Source: Saprospiraceae bacterium (GTDB taxonomy: Bacteria > Bacteroidota > Bacteroidia > Chitinophagales > Saprospiraceae). From it: a stretch of 64,000 nt of DNA. Below, piece by piece: positions 51,101 through 56,700 of this stretch. The notes beneath the pieces were generated by a model, which worked only from the letters and a program-made list of their open reading frames with translations, was not told the DNA's origin and made no database searches. Every line of letters begins with the position of its first letter. Position 1 is the stretch's first letter. The stretch spans positions 30,182-94,181 of the forward strand of contig JAHDIN010000004.1 of assembly GCA_020630775.1 (NCBI GenBank). Direction: 5' to 3'. A program made the position numbers and the translations under genes.

Positions 51101-52423
51101 TTCTGTTTTGTAAGCTTCAAGTTCTGGTATCTTAATCCAAATCAAAGCGCTTTTATTGGAATGACTTTCCACCCAATAAGGCACTACTCTATTGTCACTA
51201 TCTAAGATGAGTAAGTCATCAAAATTTTGAGACATGCCTGCTTTATGATCTAGCTTTAGTTGATATGGAAAGTCATATAGGTTGGTACCAGACCGTTCTT
51301 CTATAAATAGATCTGACTGATATTGACAGTCTTTGACAAGACTAAGCAGGTCATTAGAATTTATCAAACTGCTACTCAGCAAGCCAGTGCTTAATTTATT
51401 CATCACAGGACCAATGAATCCATCTTGAATTTCTTCCTGATAACTAAATCCAAAAGGATCATAATTATTGGAAATGCTCATCACGCCACAACCATCTGTA
51501 GCAGAAAGGCTACTTAGCCAAGTATTGATTATTGATGAATTATTTGCATCACCACATTCTAAGCTTAGATTAGAGGGGCACATATTAATTGGCCCATTCG
51601 TATCAACCACCTCAACATCGAAGCTGCAAGTGGTTACTTTACCTGTATTGTCTTCAACTGAATAAGTTATGGTAGAGATCCCTTTATTGAATATACCATT
51701 TGCAAATCCATTGCCTGACCTTACCGTTGCTCCTGTAATATCGTAGGTAACGATTAAATCATCTGTAGGGGTACAATCATCAAATAAAATATTTGGTTCT
51801 AGGCCAGATGTAATTTCAGCAGTACAATTCCCAGCATCAACTTGTGATATTAAATTTGCAACGCATTCAACAACTGGAGGGGCACAATCATCGAAAGAGG
51901 CGGTGAATGAGGTAGGATATAGATTTGAACATCCTTCATCAAAGTACCAAGAAGCAGGACCTTGTACAGCATTAACTGTTATAGTTAAATCTGTTCCACA
52001 CTGGGGTGGTGTAAAGTCCCAATACACCCAATCATTCTGTGTATTCATATTCCTACCACCAGAAGCATTAGTACAACCTGATAAAAATACTACTGCTTCT
52101 TTACAGCCAGGTAAATTATCTACGGTAGTATCCCAAACAACACCTTGCGCAGGATAAAAATCATTGGTTACTGTTGTACCATCATCTACGATGATTTGGA
52201 CTTGTGCTCCATCAGCAGTTTGTGCAGTTGTAATATTACCGTGCCAATGCTCAATGAAAACTCTGATTGTTCCATCAGTTGTAACACAATAAACTACTTG
52301 CACACCATGTGCAAAAGAAGCTACCATTGGAGATATTAGAAAAAAGCATATCAACATTGGTATTCGAACCCATCTATGATATACACCTTCAGATACAATT
52401 GTTCTTAGATTAGACTCACCCAT
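30197..52423 (-). CDS. Giant 7408-residue HYR/DUF11/SdrD-B T9SS surface protein
   Basis: Reading from the N terminus: a signal peptide (about 20-40, IPMLICFFLISPMVASFAHG), an N-terminal domain to about 185, HYR-like modules interrupted by a DUF2341-like segment (about 380-450), and a SprB-type repeat (about 815-895, VGTYTVTITDKDNC). A long array of HYR-like modules fills about 1080-5930, each with a DCGN-type motif and an ECGDP-like or NCPxD-like start. Next come two HEKTI/HEKDF-type DUF11-like domains, three LALRK-type DUF11 domains with Asp-rich linkers (to about 6735) and four SdrD-B-like domains (about 6740-7210). The end is a fibronectin-like stretch and a T9SS type A domain with VYPNPVVDELTLDLS. 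The modules are strand-rich and Cys-rich. Such proteins act as adhesins or surface-fibre components (inference). Confidence 0.93.
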   Translation of the reverse strand: MGESNLRTIVSEGVYHRWVRIPMLICFFLISPMVASFAHGVQVVYCVTTDGTIRVFIEHWHGNITTAQTADGAQVQIIVDDGTTVTNDFYPAQGVVWDTTVDNLPGCKEAVVFLSGCTNASGGRNMNTQNDWVYWDFTPPQCGTDLTITVNAVQGPASWYFDEGCSNLYPTSFTASFDDCAPPVVECVANLISQVDAGNCTAEITSGLEPNILFDDCTPTDDLIVTYDITGATVRSGNGFANGIFNKGISTITYSVEDNTGKVTTCSFDVEVVDTNGPINMCPSNLSLECGDANNSSIINTWLSSLSATDGCGVMSISNNYDPFGFSYQEEIQDGFIGPVMNKLSTGLLSSSLINSNDLLSLVKDCQYQSDLFIEERSGTNLYDFPYQLKLDHKAGMSQNFDDLLILDSDNRVVPYWVESHSNKSALIWIKIPELEAYKTEKLSIQYGGCLSNPFEYTDVFNKVLDKDKIEWDEIEEASRVLAKFQPASGKQNIYFKGEYSKYKVSLGAGKDGQISSQLIRLKESEMPWPLFTEANVSNSESYFLDFQRDGLTKTTQHQIRNDRGAQIISDKFVDDGFGNLKAIEVHENAEIEFIALMSSVSQLPVATSELTESIGEIELREFELLKSVGSGKYQNNQKMMGCDCTVTQGAQSFTINAIQNAEDDVAFYAYGNPAGASSNTGLELSEEVVLFLYENTLTGEISLFILIDIAGDPTGGNGTIDFFCLPTSATLDFSDDPGEITGIFPTVTANWRWAPCCTDGALIGNVGCNTTFDFFANFPAGIDGISWVSGTLAAPVYNSFNSGTDPVRITCGDGQPECCQNSNVVNITNATCPTSTDGAIDVIVDPGGAPYTFLWSNGATTEDLSGLGVGTYTVTITDKDNCEQIIDNEVESEETPELSCPTNVTVSMTGTTATVDLSDLGYTINYPCPDNVTETCTGCGSFDCSDQNMIEIVTVTVEDVLGNTDECMINVLIENLPPDITCPSDLNLECADPSNSTLINDWLSTVTATDAEGNVVSLVDNFDPLAYSLIDDNIFDAFQMKSSGKQSIEGPKDFYYILESVNKTTRSFMMPDPLKGSQVVTFTATDECGNTSTCTATITISDTTPPALTCPEDITLECGDPNNDAIVTNWLATATYFDACNATGLLTNNYGGTPTGGCGPGTGSETVTFTADDECGNTSTCTATLVLEDNEVPEFLMKPQDLIAECINANGNTPELNAWLATNGGGMAGDQCDPSVTWTATAGTEVDECGYTRTIPYTFTITDDCGNTATAEADFIVIDETPPTLTLRADVTVNCGPTNDDQLAGFLANRAIVSDVCDDNAAIDVTSTLFNTIPGCGNTKTEIYLFTATDDCGNESTALWNFTIQDIVRPTWSSPPGTLFLECGDLDNPNLIASWIDDVEASMTDACGGPLMITNDWDGNLTDGCNQNTTVTFTVTDECGNFRDDLSRTIAVRDNINPTIINCPSDMTVNVDAGSCDANIIFSTPVGFDQCTDPVTVIQLSGPNSGSTFPIGTSTIVFEAMDACGRRSNPDCSFDITVIDSVTPTINCPTEVIKCADAGSCTWTSDASIDPVSNENCSGQSITYDITGVTTTSGSNSAAGTTFAFGTSTVCYTITDAASNSSSCCFDVIVEDCEAPQITCPMDATFECDGAGNTTDINDWLTGVSATDLCDASPDVSNLLFNSISDCGGSEIQVHEFTALDDNNNSVTCLANVTIEDTTDPVIDTDAVNDLVECNSATNAADLFAWLNSQADAMASDDCSPLTWSHDFDGLDPACGETSAVTVQFLVTDDCGNTATTSADFTIQDTEDPVITCPEDLVVECGDGTEDAVRELWLNSATAVDGCGDVEITNDDPGTTTFACGTVGSTIIVFTATDECGNSATCAATISVEDNVGPRFIVRPVDMTVECDGGGNAAALAAWLSSNGGASVSDDCNASVTWNNTSAANTANCGSTSEASYLFTVTDACMNSSTAIATFTIEDTTPPSLTLPTDTTVECDGSGNTGDLTGWLSTVSGSDNCSTPVVFSSVVYNTISDCGGGYTETYLFTVTDDCGNETTGLANFTIEDTAVPTISCPSNLTLECGADQNPTLILNWLTTATIDDASSCSEVVLTNDYDGSLPPNCGGMLPVEFTVTDDCGNTSNCTASIILDDVTSPDFVSCPLDMTINVDVSNCGANPIFSTPQIVDNCGVSVAQTAGPASGTTFPVGTSAIEFTATDECGNTEVCQYNITVFDSAIPDIDCPADITTCVDAACMWNSTNIAPNTGNDNCTGYTITYDITGTTTASGNDDATGTVFNLGASMVCYTIEDASANTAQCCFDITVIDCEAPVITCPADQTVECDGLGNAVALATFLGGSSAIDNCNDDAVLANSEVNTISDCGSSEIKEYEFTAIDDSGNLSSCLAKFTIEDTTDPSVDTDASDLTVECNGAGNTDALVAWLNSNGGAVASDDCGDVTWSHDFDMALTLTCGLTGSQLVTFTATDACGNTAQTSATFTIEDTVDPVAICPQSILMECGNPANDAIIANWLGNAEGTDECSNVTVTNNYPDVSMVTCGNAETFTVTFTATDDCDNTSTCVRTVTILDTNNPTIDLHASDLVLECADPGNAAAITAWVNMNGGATATDDCDANLTWTATALTAIAGCGMTETIPYIFRVTDDCGNESITTANVITEDTTLPVVTPPSNMTVECDGAGNLTALNTWLADVTATDDCSTPTTDNLLFNTISACGSGSEMVFQFSATDDCGNVSTALASFIIEDTSMPTITCPSNLELECGNPDNDQLILEWLDSASGNDPNACSNISFSHNYPGGLPNPLTCNGGTGIEITFTVEDECTNTSSCTASILMDDTIEPYFINCHDDVTLSADPNSCERNVLYSLPIAFDQCDDEVDVTMTAGLASGSMFPVGTTTVTYLATDDCGNTFECSFDITIEDGELPTLECPSNDVIKCNDAGVCVWTADDDVDALNSDFCGVMTLTYNITGATTISSAPTGENYISSDGVQFELGTSTVTYTIEDESGNTSICEFDVIINDCEAPSITCTDDIDVLCGEEDLTAWFASIAATVTDNCDMLADLTVSQSIQTDFSSCGNTIDQIYIFTVEDQAGNTNSCTARYTSNDAVAPVITDAVSESYECDGTDFSDNLTAWINDNGGATFTSDNCQPDVVWTNNFIGGLVNGCGSTGSVEVTFTATDACGNTATTSATFEIVDTSNPVITCPDDLNLVCADPSNSNLIEGWTLSVSATDACDDDVALSFTTSTTESCGLTEAVEYVFTATDDCGNSSNCTRVITIQDMTPPTIAIEATDLILECGDDMNAAAIATWETNNGTAQATDACSDEALVWSILSQPVTTTCGLATTTLYTFQVMDNCGNTSTTQASVIIEDNTPPVLTLPPDATLECGTMTGTILTDFIESASATDDCGSTTITSVVWNTISGCGVTNATTYLFTATDECGNSSTGLATHTIEDTGVPNITCPAMELELECGDPNNASMISAWLASATGADANSCNDFTISNNYPGGLPNPLECDGGAGIVVTFVIQDDCGNSSDCMSTITMNDTANPYFLNCPADLTVSIDSDVCDSRVVYPTPSAADECDDVPTVSLIDGIASGESFPLGTTTITFETVDECGNTARCEFDITVEDTDEPAIECPVNDVVNCTDAGVCTWLSTDQTDPIVADNCIGLTLTYDINFAGGTTSSGMNTVASNNEVFPIGTSTITYTLVDDSGNSSTCTFDVVINDCEQPEITCIDDLDVLCGEEDLVSWFDNIAATATDNCDMLADFSVTEMIQTDFSSCGNTIDQIYLFTVEDQAGNTNSCTARYKSNDAIPPVITDAVDLVIECSMDDNSDDLTAWLNNNGGATFTSDNCSSTVNWTNDYTTALSNGCASTGEVTVVFTATDECDNSSTTSAVFRIQDTTNPVITCPEDMTLECAGPLNDDVIINWLDRAEASDACDDDLNITNDYGTNFAEDCGTTGVHTVVFAVTDACTNGATCSATITIEDNTSPSIDVEAMDLILECSDMGNAAAITNWEMALGGAVATDACSDEALVWSIDSQNTSSGCGLNTTETYVFLVTDNCGNTNTTIASVILEDTTPPTLTLPADQIEECENIAVEVSDWILEASATDECGNVQIAAQLWNTISGCGNTNTEQYLFTATDDCGNQSTGFASYEIVDTEVPSIQCPVTLNLECSNPNNPAIISNWLNTAIISDEFDCNDVSLSNNYDGGLPAPLTCNSGAGKIVTFTVSDACGNSSTCNSTITMDDTVEPSFVNCPSDMTVNVDIDQCSSNIIYSTPVGFDNCDDTPDVSLMSGISSGQIFPIGTTTIVFEVEDDCENTATCEFDITVEDSDTPLIDCPSNDVVVCNDTGTCEWESDASVDPLTADNCTDYTLTYEVVGATSGTSLSSGQNTLNGDMFVFNLGVSTVQYTIEDTAGNTSNCTFQVDVRDCEDPEITCSNYTSDCNAEDLAAWNTTIAATATDNCNSNAELVMTSQLFTDISSCGNTLNQVYVFTITDQAGNSSQCSAYLTTTDTTDPSIEVMAADRITECTNENYATILIAWLADNGGARASDLCSEPVVWTNDFGGDLNESCGNVGSTTVVFTATDDCGNMSTTSADFVVEDNTAATISCPDDITIECGEPNNNVLISSWLSNSLAADNCGGVSTVNDYTSLPACGETTTVTFTVTGNCDGELVTCTADITVEDTQKPVIMNPPADLFVECDGADNVTDINLWLANNTANDMALGMMAIDNCESVTITSEEYMRTDDCGGTTTIAYKFTATDDCGNAISEIAQVHISDTTPPVLNIPTAIDVVECDGEVATVFGNWITSATSSDICGEPMINYVLLGQVESCNGTITTITSTYQFTATDACGNQTFGTDEFVIEDNVAPVITAPADLNLECGDNFGAAIVAWLAGYMVEEACQSYTVTNDFDGVIPDVCGGSEVVTWTVTDACGASSTSTASIIIEDDTTPPSIDYCPADITITTEFGQCDAVLNYSTPTASDCNAPVVITKTGGLDIGSMINAGDTETIEFTATDACGNTSICTFDVTVLDQQLPYITCPSNDVIKCNDTDQCTWTSDDDVSPIDFGDNCNDIVVTYELTGATTAMGTDDAAGEVFNLGTTTVCYTIADVNGNNAVTCCFDVVINDCENPEFTCEDNIDVACGSEDLNAWFATIEASATDNCMGDLTLDVLPLTDFSSCGNTFERSYLFTVTDDAGNSSTCNATYSTIDNIAPTMDVEAENLIIECDGSSQSVFLTAWLNANGGAQASDACSEPIVWTNNFTGSLTNICGGTSEVDVIFTATDMCGNASTTMATFRIEDTTPPILNLPDDLTLSCNDPLNSFLTTVWLNGATSTDNCQPIVTVVNDFPGVITDLCGETASHLITFTATDACNNVTSDTRLVTFEDNTPPTVTNPASNLRLECAGDFQDDIDLWLMNNGGATALDDCSDEALVWSYVELSSVITCGTAGTTEYEFTVEDNCGNTSTSRASIIVEDNTPPEINLPEDAAEECGNESQTVAEWMSLITTSDACGDVTLTNLLWSEQDGCGNTFIERYLFTATDDCGNSSTAFGEYRTVDTTSPIVTCPENLVLECGQDDNFAILSSWLSSGTATDPFDCSAVTVAAINPAGLPDLSCDGTDFVSVVFIATDECNNTSSCTSNIFVNDTTDPEFVNCPDDLTVNVDVDLCGANPIYSSPVAIDNCEVDVERTAGPASGTQFVVGDNPITFVATDDCGNQATCDFIITVIDSDIPMILCPSNMVVAETDPGVCVWTSDDKVNPTVSFENCPGFTVEYVITGATSATGTDNAEGEIFNLGDSEVCYTITDASNNTSTCCFTVTVEDKELPMIECPTDTLIVATTEVNGVCLGAFTWNHPEPTDNCGIDFMDLNIEFPDRTTDDLSDVTLGGSETYQFPAGFNILTYEVWDVNGNSATCEFEVEILGIKHEKTIASVTQNPDDSYCIEYNIRVWNTGNNVGFYTLDDVPAFDDDFNVLSAEYYSTLDFNTVLTTPIPNDGWNLASNRPLIGYQQHNYVVTVCVLMDLKDPNTPGDGLYTLCDDDEDGDLETGEGLYNETFLDANSDGNIDMRDTVCADIPYITHEKDFVGYVENDDCTYDATFKITVANIGGEPGKYDLWDQPFFEDDFVINNATFTTDAAAHAANPGPVALSGTGPWTLADDEGLVDGDTVCYFLTVNVSINLSDPASEGDEIYTWCGSSDGSPDLQGQGLYNESYLDRSNDGHPEEVEETCGDIEIVDLALRKTVVTPEPYRYGDIIEFNIEIFNQGNIDIQNIQINDYLPAGYNFIGIPNDLNWSQSAPGLLVYDDISQPLAPNSSVSIPLNLELVQTMGGYKDWENYSEIGYFEDTDGNDRSDDDVDSVTDNDNTNDNVVCQDDPDDNNIYGSGPLKGGDEDDHDPAGISVFDLALRKTLDQQNSTIAYGGSVRFNIEIFNQGNEEAKDICVSDYLPCGLALDENSMVNSSNGWVLDLSNNQVKTVLSQVLIPGESTSVDIDLIIQDCYQADAWDNYAEISAADDNDPVTTNLPDDIDSNMDNDPSNDTGGTPEVGGEDDEIYNRGNVDEDDHDPERVPIFDLALRKNVDSPGPYVPGSNATFRINVYNQGNIPASNILVYDYLNSGFLFDPSINPGWTNNSGTLEYTINSTLQPADSIQVPLVLEVFIDSDPTFDDWWNYAEIGGASDAPDDIDSNPGSDTPFEREVIPCGPDDNNICGHGNNCPTCPIQPQDEDDHDPEKILVVGKVSGLVWKDLNGNGIQDNGEPGVEGVVVSLFECNGGFVDSQVTDSDGKYEFDQIIPGEYRLEFDISGVDDNCAFTLQDAGLDSIDSDVDQDGGIGCFTVNAGDNIQNISAGLIPLASIGNYVWSDLNGDGVQDSNEPPIEGVTVELYDQNGVLVSTMVTNSSGFYCFEKVYPGNYYLRFETPSSLGITTPNAGGNDALDSDIDGSNGPGTTAYTTLSAGENDKTWDAGFYNCVKIGELVWFDLNENDLADTNENGINGLRIELYRLENGSWALHDFATSGHKPGTPSDDGYFKFCTAPGTYYLKFLHPPATLVPVVPNFGIIESIDSDVTGKFGPGTTDEFTLESGQDKCDIGAGYYTMGTIGSRVWEDRNSNGMREINEPGIAGIVVRAFDLNGNELGSETTDGQGEYLLDYLGKNSYYLKFDTPQGLGATTPNVGNDEAMDSDVDNSNGYMTTKVYNLMPGQHIPNVDAGIVYSVLSVEWLNFWGENRGAHNFLEWQVSDDLDVSHYEIERSLESADNFEFLAKELSLQRENAITYNFEDFDIEAASVFYYRIKEVNIDGSYEYSKIISISREENDLSIDVYPNPVVDELTLDLSSDKFVSELKVDIYNAQGQLMQNNAVIDLDVPKGRKLYKLAVSKYPPGVYTLNINMDGFESTKKVLVVGQ
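35410..48070. repeat. Higher-order repeat: 8 HYR-like modules per 2.1-kb unit
   Basis: Seven copies of a first-position module (start of the type NCPSDMTVNV and a Cys-rich STPxxxD stretch) lie at roughly 48.03, 45.94, 43.86, 41.74, 39.63, 37.53 and 35.43 kb, about 2.1 kb apart. Between each pair the same order of seven further module types recurs: NDVxKCNDAG (2), DVxCGEEDL (3), TAWLNxNGGA (4), VITCPEDL (5), ACSDEALVWS (6), LWNTISGCGNT (7) and LECGDPNNP (8). A partial unit (types 5-8) precedes the first and two modules follow the last. The order is constant through all six full periods. Confidence 0.85.
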
Positions 52424-52793
52424 TTTCCGATTATTATAATACTAGTATTCACTGGACATACGTATCCAGCATTAATCGGAATCCAGGTGTGTAACACGTA
52501 AGATTCTAATTATCAGTGCTTTACGCACAGGTGGGTATTCCTAGGAGTCTCAAAGATATGAAAAACTAACATATATACATTAGTAATAATGTATAAAATA
52601 TTGATTAATAGGTTTTTGATTGTTACGAATCCTCTGCTTGCTGAACTTTTGTAGGGCCTATTTTTGGTTAAACTGAGCGTATTCTAAAGGCATATTAGTT
52701 TACACTTTTTGCAGATTAAGTTGATTAAAATTCAACCAGGGTATCATCGAACATCCACCTAAACTCATTCGGAAAGCATCTTATAATCAAACA
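52424..52793. other. 370-base intergenic region between divergent giant and CxC lipoprotein genes
   Basis: This divergent gap should hold the promoters of both flanking genes. It includes an AT-rich core at 52560-52620 and a promoter-like box on the minus strand at 52551-52558. No repeat or RNA gene was recognised. Confidence 0.5.
52551..52558 (-). promoter_or_regulatory. Candidate -7 box of the 7408-residue gene
   Basis: Minus strand reads TATCTTTG, a match to TAnnTTTG, about 128 bases upstream of the ATG at 52423. A -33 element is not apparent. Confidence 0.35.
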
Positions 52794-53552
52794 GTGCGAT
52801 TGAACATTTATACCAAAACAATATTGATCTTCATTTTAGTCTTTCTAAACAGCCACTTGGTGGCATGTAGTTGCGATGACATTCCTGAATACGCTATTTA
52901 TGATTATGTTGCTCTGGTCAAAATCGATAAACTTGAAGCAGTTGATCTCACTTACAACGTTTATTTTCAAACAATAGACCAAATCAAAGGTCCAAAATTC
53001 GACTATGCACACATTTTCAGCAACCATCCAGAACTAACCAATTTCGTAACAAGTTGCGATCTTGTTATAAATGAAAAAGAAGAATGGATATTGTGTGCGA
53101 CCAACCAACAAGGTACGCTTAGGGTAGACTATTGCTCAAAGACTCAATTATTTAGAAATAATCTAGGTGAATTACAAGCCCATTTTATTTACGATAGGAA
53201 TGAATTCGAGTTATTTAAGGAGTCATTTCATTCTGAAACCACCAAGGTAAAAAATGGAAAAGTGTTTACTTATTATGAGAACGGACAAGTTGAAATTGAG
53301 GCATTTTATTCTAATGGTCAATTAAATGGAGAACGCTTTGTATACTACGAAAATGGGCAACTTAATCTTTACCAATGCTTTGAAAAAGGCGTGCAGATAG
53401 AAGATGAAATTAAGTGGTCAAAAAATGGGAGGATAGAACAAGAATGTCACTATGAAAATGGACGAATGCAGCATGGCAAATATTACAATGGGCATAAAAT
53501 CAATACTGAAGTAATCAGGAGAAAAAATGGCACCTATGAGATACTAAGGTAG
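52794..53552 (+). CDS. CxC lipoprotein/secreted protein with MORN-like repeats
   Basis: The start codon is GTG (52794). The 252-residue protein has a signal peptide ending LVAC, so the mature end begins Cys25-Ser26-Cys27. The first half (about 25-145) resembles the short N-terminal NTR/TIMP-like domains of Bacteroidota (a CSC start, then strands and later Cys). The second half (about 150-245) has YwqK/MORN-like repeats with YYENGQ motifs at about 165 and 190. LVAC is a valid lipobox but could also be an ordinary signal peptidase site. It lies 236 bases upstream of a reprolysin-like metalloprotease on the same strand. Function unknown. Confidence 0.75.
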   Translation: MRLNIYTKTILIFILVFLNSHLVACSCDDIPEYAIYDYVALVKIDKLEAVDLTYNVYFQTIDQIKGPKFDYAHIFSNHPELTNFVTSCDLVINEKEEWILCATNQQGTLRVDYCSKTQLFRNNLGELQAHFIYDRNEFELFKESFHSETTKVKNGKVFTYYENGQVEIEAFYSNGQLNGERFVYYENGQLNLYQCFEKGVQIEDEIKWSKNGRIEQECHYENGRMQHGKYYNGHKINTEVIRRKNGTYEILR

Positions 53553-53788
53553 TCTCGATTGCATTTATGTAATAAAAACCAAGTTTAAACCCAATGCTCT
53601 AATAAATTCAGGCCTTTCACACACCCTACAATTAATTATCATTCAAGAATTCAGGTCCGTATTTAGTCAATCATTTTACATAAAATGGTTAATTGAATTT
53701 ATGAAGCAAGTCTAACGCCATTAATACACGTAGATTTGTGTCTACCTTTCATACCTCCCCATTTTAATATTTAAACCTTTCAAGACTG

Positions 53789-56700
53789 ATGTTAAATTAC
53801 AACTGGTGCTTAAACCTGCAAAGGAGGCATGCTTTCAAAATGTTATTGTGTTTAGGAATATGTATGATGAGTACATGGAGTTTTAGTCAAAATAAAGCAC
53901 AAAATCTAATTGCAGAAAATATTTCGGATTTTTCGAATCTAAAAGAGGTTAGTCCATTTGTGGCGAGCAAGAGCTTCATTCCTAAAAGTGCTTTAGGGAT
54001 AAATGGAGATGTAAGTTATTTAGACTTAAAAAGCGGATTTACAAATTCAGTGATTAAATCTGATGAAGAGACACTAAAGCTTACCATTCCAATTAAAAAC
54101 AAAAAAGCAAATTTACTTCTAAAAGAAGTTGAAGTATTAACACCAGATTATATCACAACAACAAGCTCTGGCTCCAAGCTAGACGAGTATTCTCAGAATA
54201 GCAAATTCTATTGGGGCACAATTGAAGGTCTACCCTCTTCAACTGTAGTGTTCAATGTTTTCAATAATGAAGTATCGGCAAGTATAGATTTAGGAGACCA
54301 AACTTTCACTTTAGGAAAAGCAAAAAATTCACAAAGCTATATTCTATATGAAGAGAAGAATTTAGAAGATCAGAATACACCTAGCTGCTCAACAAAGAGC
54401 CAGGATATTGATATAAAGTTTCCTCATATAAATCAAAAATCTGAAGGTCCCAATAATTGCGTGCGTGTATATATGGAAGTAGACAATGACATATACAACC
54501 ACTTCGGAAGCACACAAAGTGTAATGAATTACATTCTAGGTGCATTCAGTCAAGTAACGCTTTTATATGAAAATGAAGACGTCAATGTCAGATTGAATCA
54601 AGTATTAATTTGGGACACAACTGATCCATATAATGGCCCTAGTTCTGAAGATTACCTCGTGCAATTTAGCTCAGAACTCAATCCCGATTTTAACGGTGAC
54701 ATAGCACACCTTGTAGGATTTAGAGGTGGTGGCGGAATTGCTTACGTAGATGTATTATGCAAAAACGTTAGCAAAACTGCTTATAGTGCCATTAATACAA
54801 CTTATAAATTAGCACCTACTTTTTCGTGGACAGTAAATGTAATTGCCCATGAAATAGGTCATAATCTAGGTTCTCCACATACACACGATTGTTCTTGGAA
54901 TGGTAATAACACACAAATAGATGATTGTGGTAATGTAGGAACAGCCAATCCAACTTCATGTTATAATGCCAACAATCCAATCATCCCTTCACAAGGAGGT
55001 ACTATTATGAGTTATTGTCATCTAAGCAACACTGGCATTGACTTTAATTTAGGATTTGGGACGCAACCAGGAGATCTTATTCGAAGTCGAGTATATGCCG
55101 CTCAATGCTTAACGTCTTGTGGGTCTTGTCCAGAATTTGGGACACCTTGTGATGACAACAACGCATGTACAATAAATGATGCGATTGACTCTTACTGTAA
55201 TTGCACTGGAGTTATGCAAGACGATTTTGATCAAGATGGAATTTGTGCTAATGAAGATCCTGATGATTCAGATCCTTGTATTCCTCAGTCTTGCAATGAT
55301 TGTTCGTTAACAACAATTACTATAATACCTGACCGTTACCCTTCTGAGATAAGTTGGGAAATCATAGATGCGCAAGGAAATATTGTATTTGAAGGCGCAG
55401 ATTACACAGCTGACGTATCTCAATCTAGAGAAATATGTATAGATCCAGGATGTTATGATTTCATCATTAGAGATAGCTATGGTGACGGTATTTGTTGCGA
55501 ATACGGCCAAGGGTCTTATACATTGACAGATACTGAAGGAACGGTTTTAGCCACTGGAGGAGATTATGCCGCTTCTGAAACAGTCAACTTATGTTTCGAA
55601 AATACAAACTCGTGCAACATAGGTGAAGCTTGCAATGATGGAAACGATTGCACAACTGGTGACAGCTTAGATGCTAACTGCAATTGCGTGGGCACCTTCC
55701 AAGATGCTGACAATGATGGCGTTTGCGATGCAAACGATATTTGCCCAGGTGGTGATGATTCAATAGATTCTGACAACGATGGTACCCCAGATGCTTGCGA
55801 CAACTGCTCCAATGCAGGTGCTGCTTGTAATGATGGCAATCCGTGTACTGTTAACGATCAATTAGATGCGAATTGTAATTGCATAGGCACCTATCAAGAT
55901 TCTGATGATGATGGCGTTTGCGATGCTAATGATATTTGTCCAGGAGGCAACGACAATATAGATACAGATGACGATGGCACGCCAGATGATTGCGATAGTT
56001 GTTCTAACACAGGAGCTGCGTGCAATGACGGTGACCCTTGCACTTCAAATGACAGAATAGATGCAAATTGCAACTGTGTAGGTACATTCCAAGATTCTGA
56101 CGATGATGGTGTTTGCGATGCCGATGACATTTGCCCAGGAGGTGATGATAATATCGACCTTGACAATGATGGCACTCCAGATGCTTGTGACAATTGTACC
56201 AACGCAGGTCAAATTTGTGATGATGGTGATGCATGTACAACCAACGATCGTTTTGATTCTGATTGCAACTGTATTGGCACCTATCAAGATTCTGATAATG
56301 ATGGCGTTTGTGATGCGGATGATATATGCCCTAATGGTGATGACTCATTAGATGCAGATAATGACGGCACACCAGATGCTTGTGATGATTGTTCACTTTT
56401 AGGTCAATCATGTGAAGATGGTAATCCGTGTACCATCAATGATAAATACGACGCTAATTGTAATTGTGTAGGCACATTTAATGATTCTGACAATGATGGT
56501 GTATGTGACGCCAATGATATATGCCCAGGTGGCGATGACAACATTGATACAGATAATGATGGCACCCCAGATGCATGCGACAATTGCAACAATGCGGGAC
56601 AAAGTTGTGATGACAATAATGAGTGCACCATAAACGATCAATACGATGCCAACTGTAATTGCGTCGGTACATTTAATGATTCTGATAACGATGGCGTATG

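Noticed and set aside
30197..52423. Many plus-strand frames of 60-140 codons within the giant gene
   Set aside because: They are antisense shadows of the repetitive HYR modules and share their spacing; no independent start signals.
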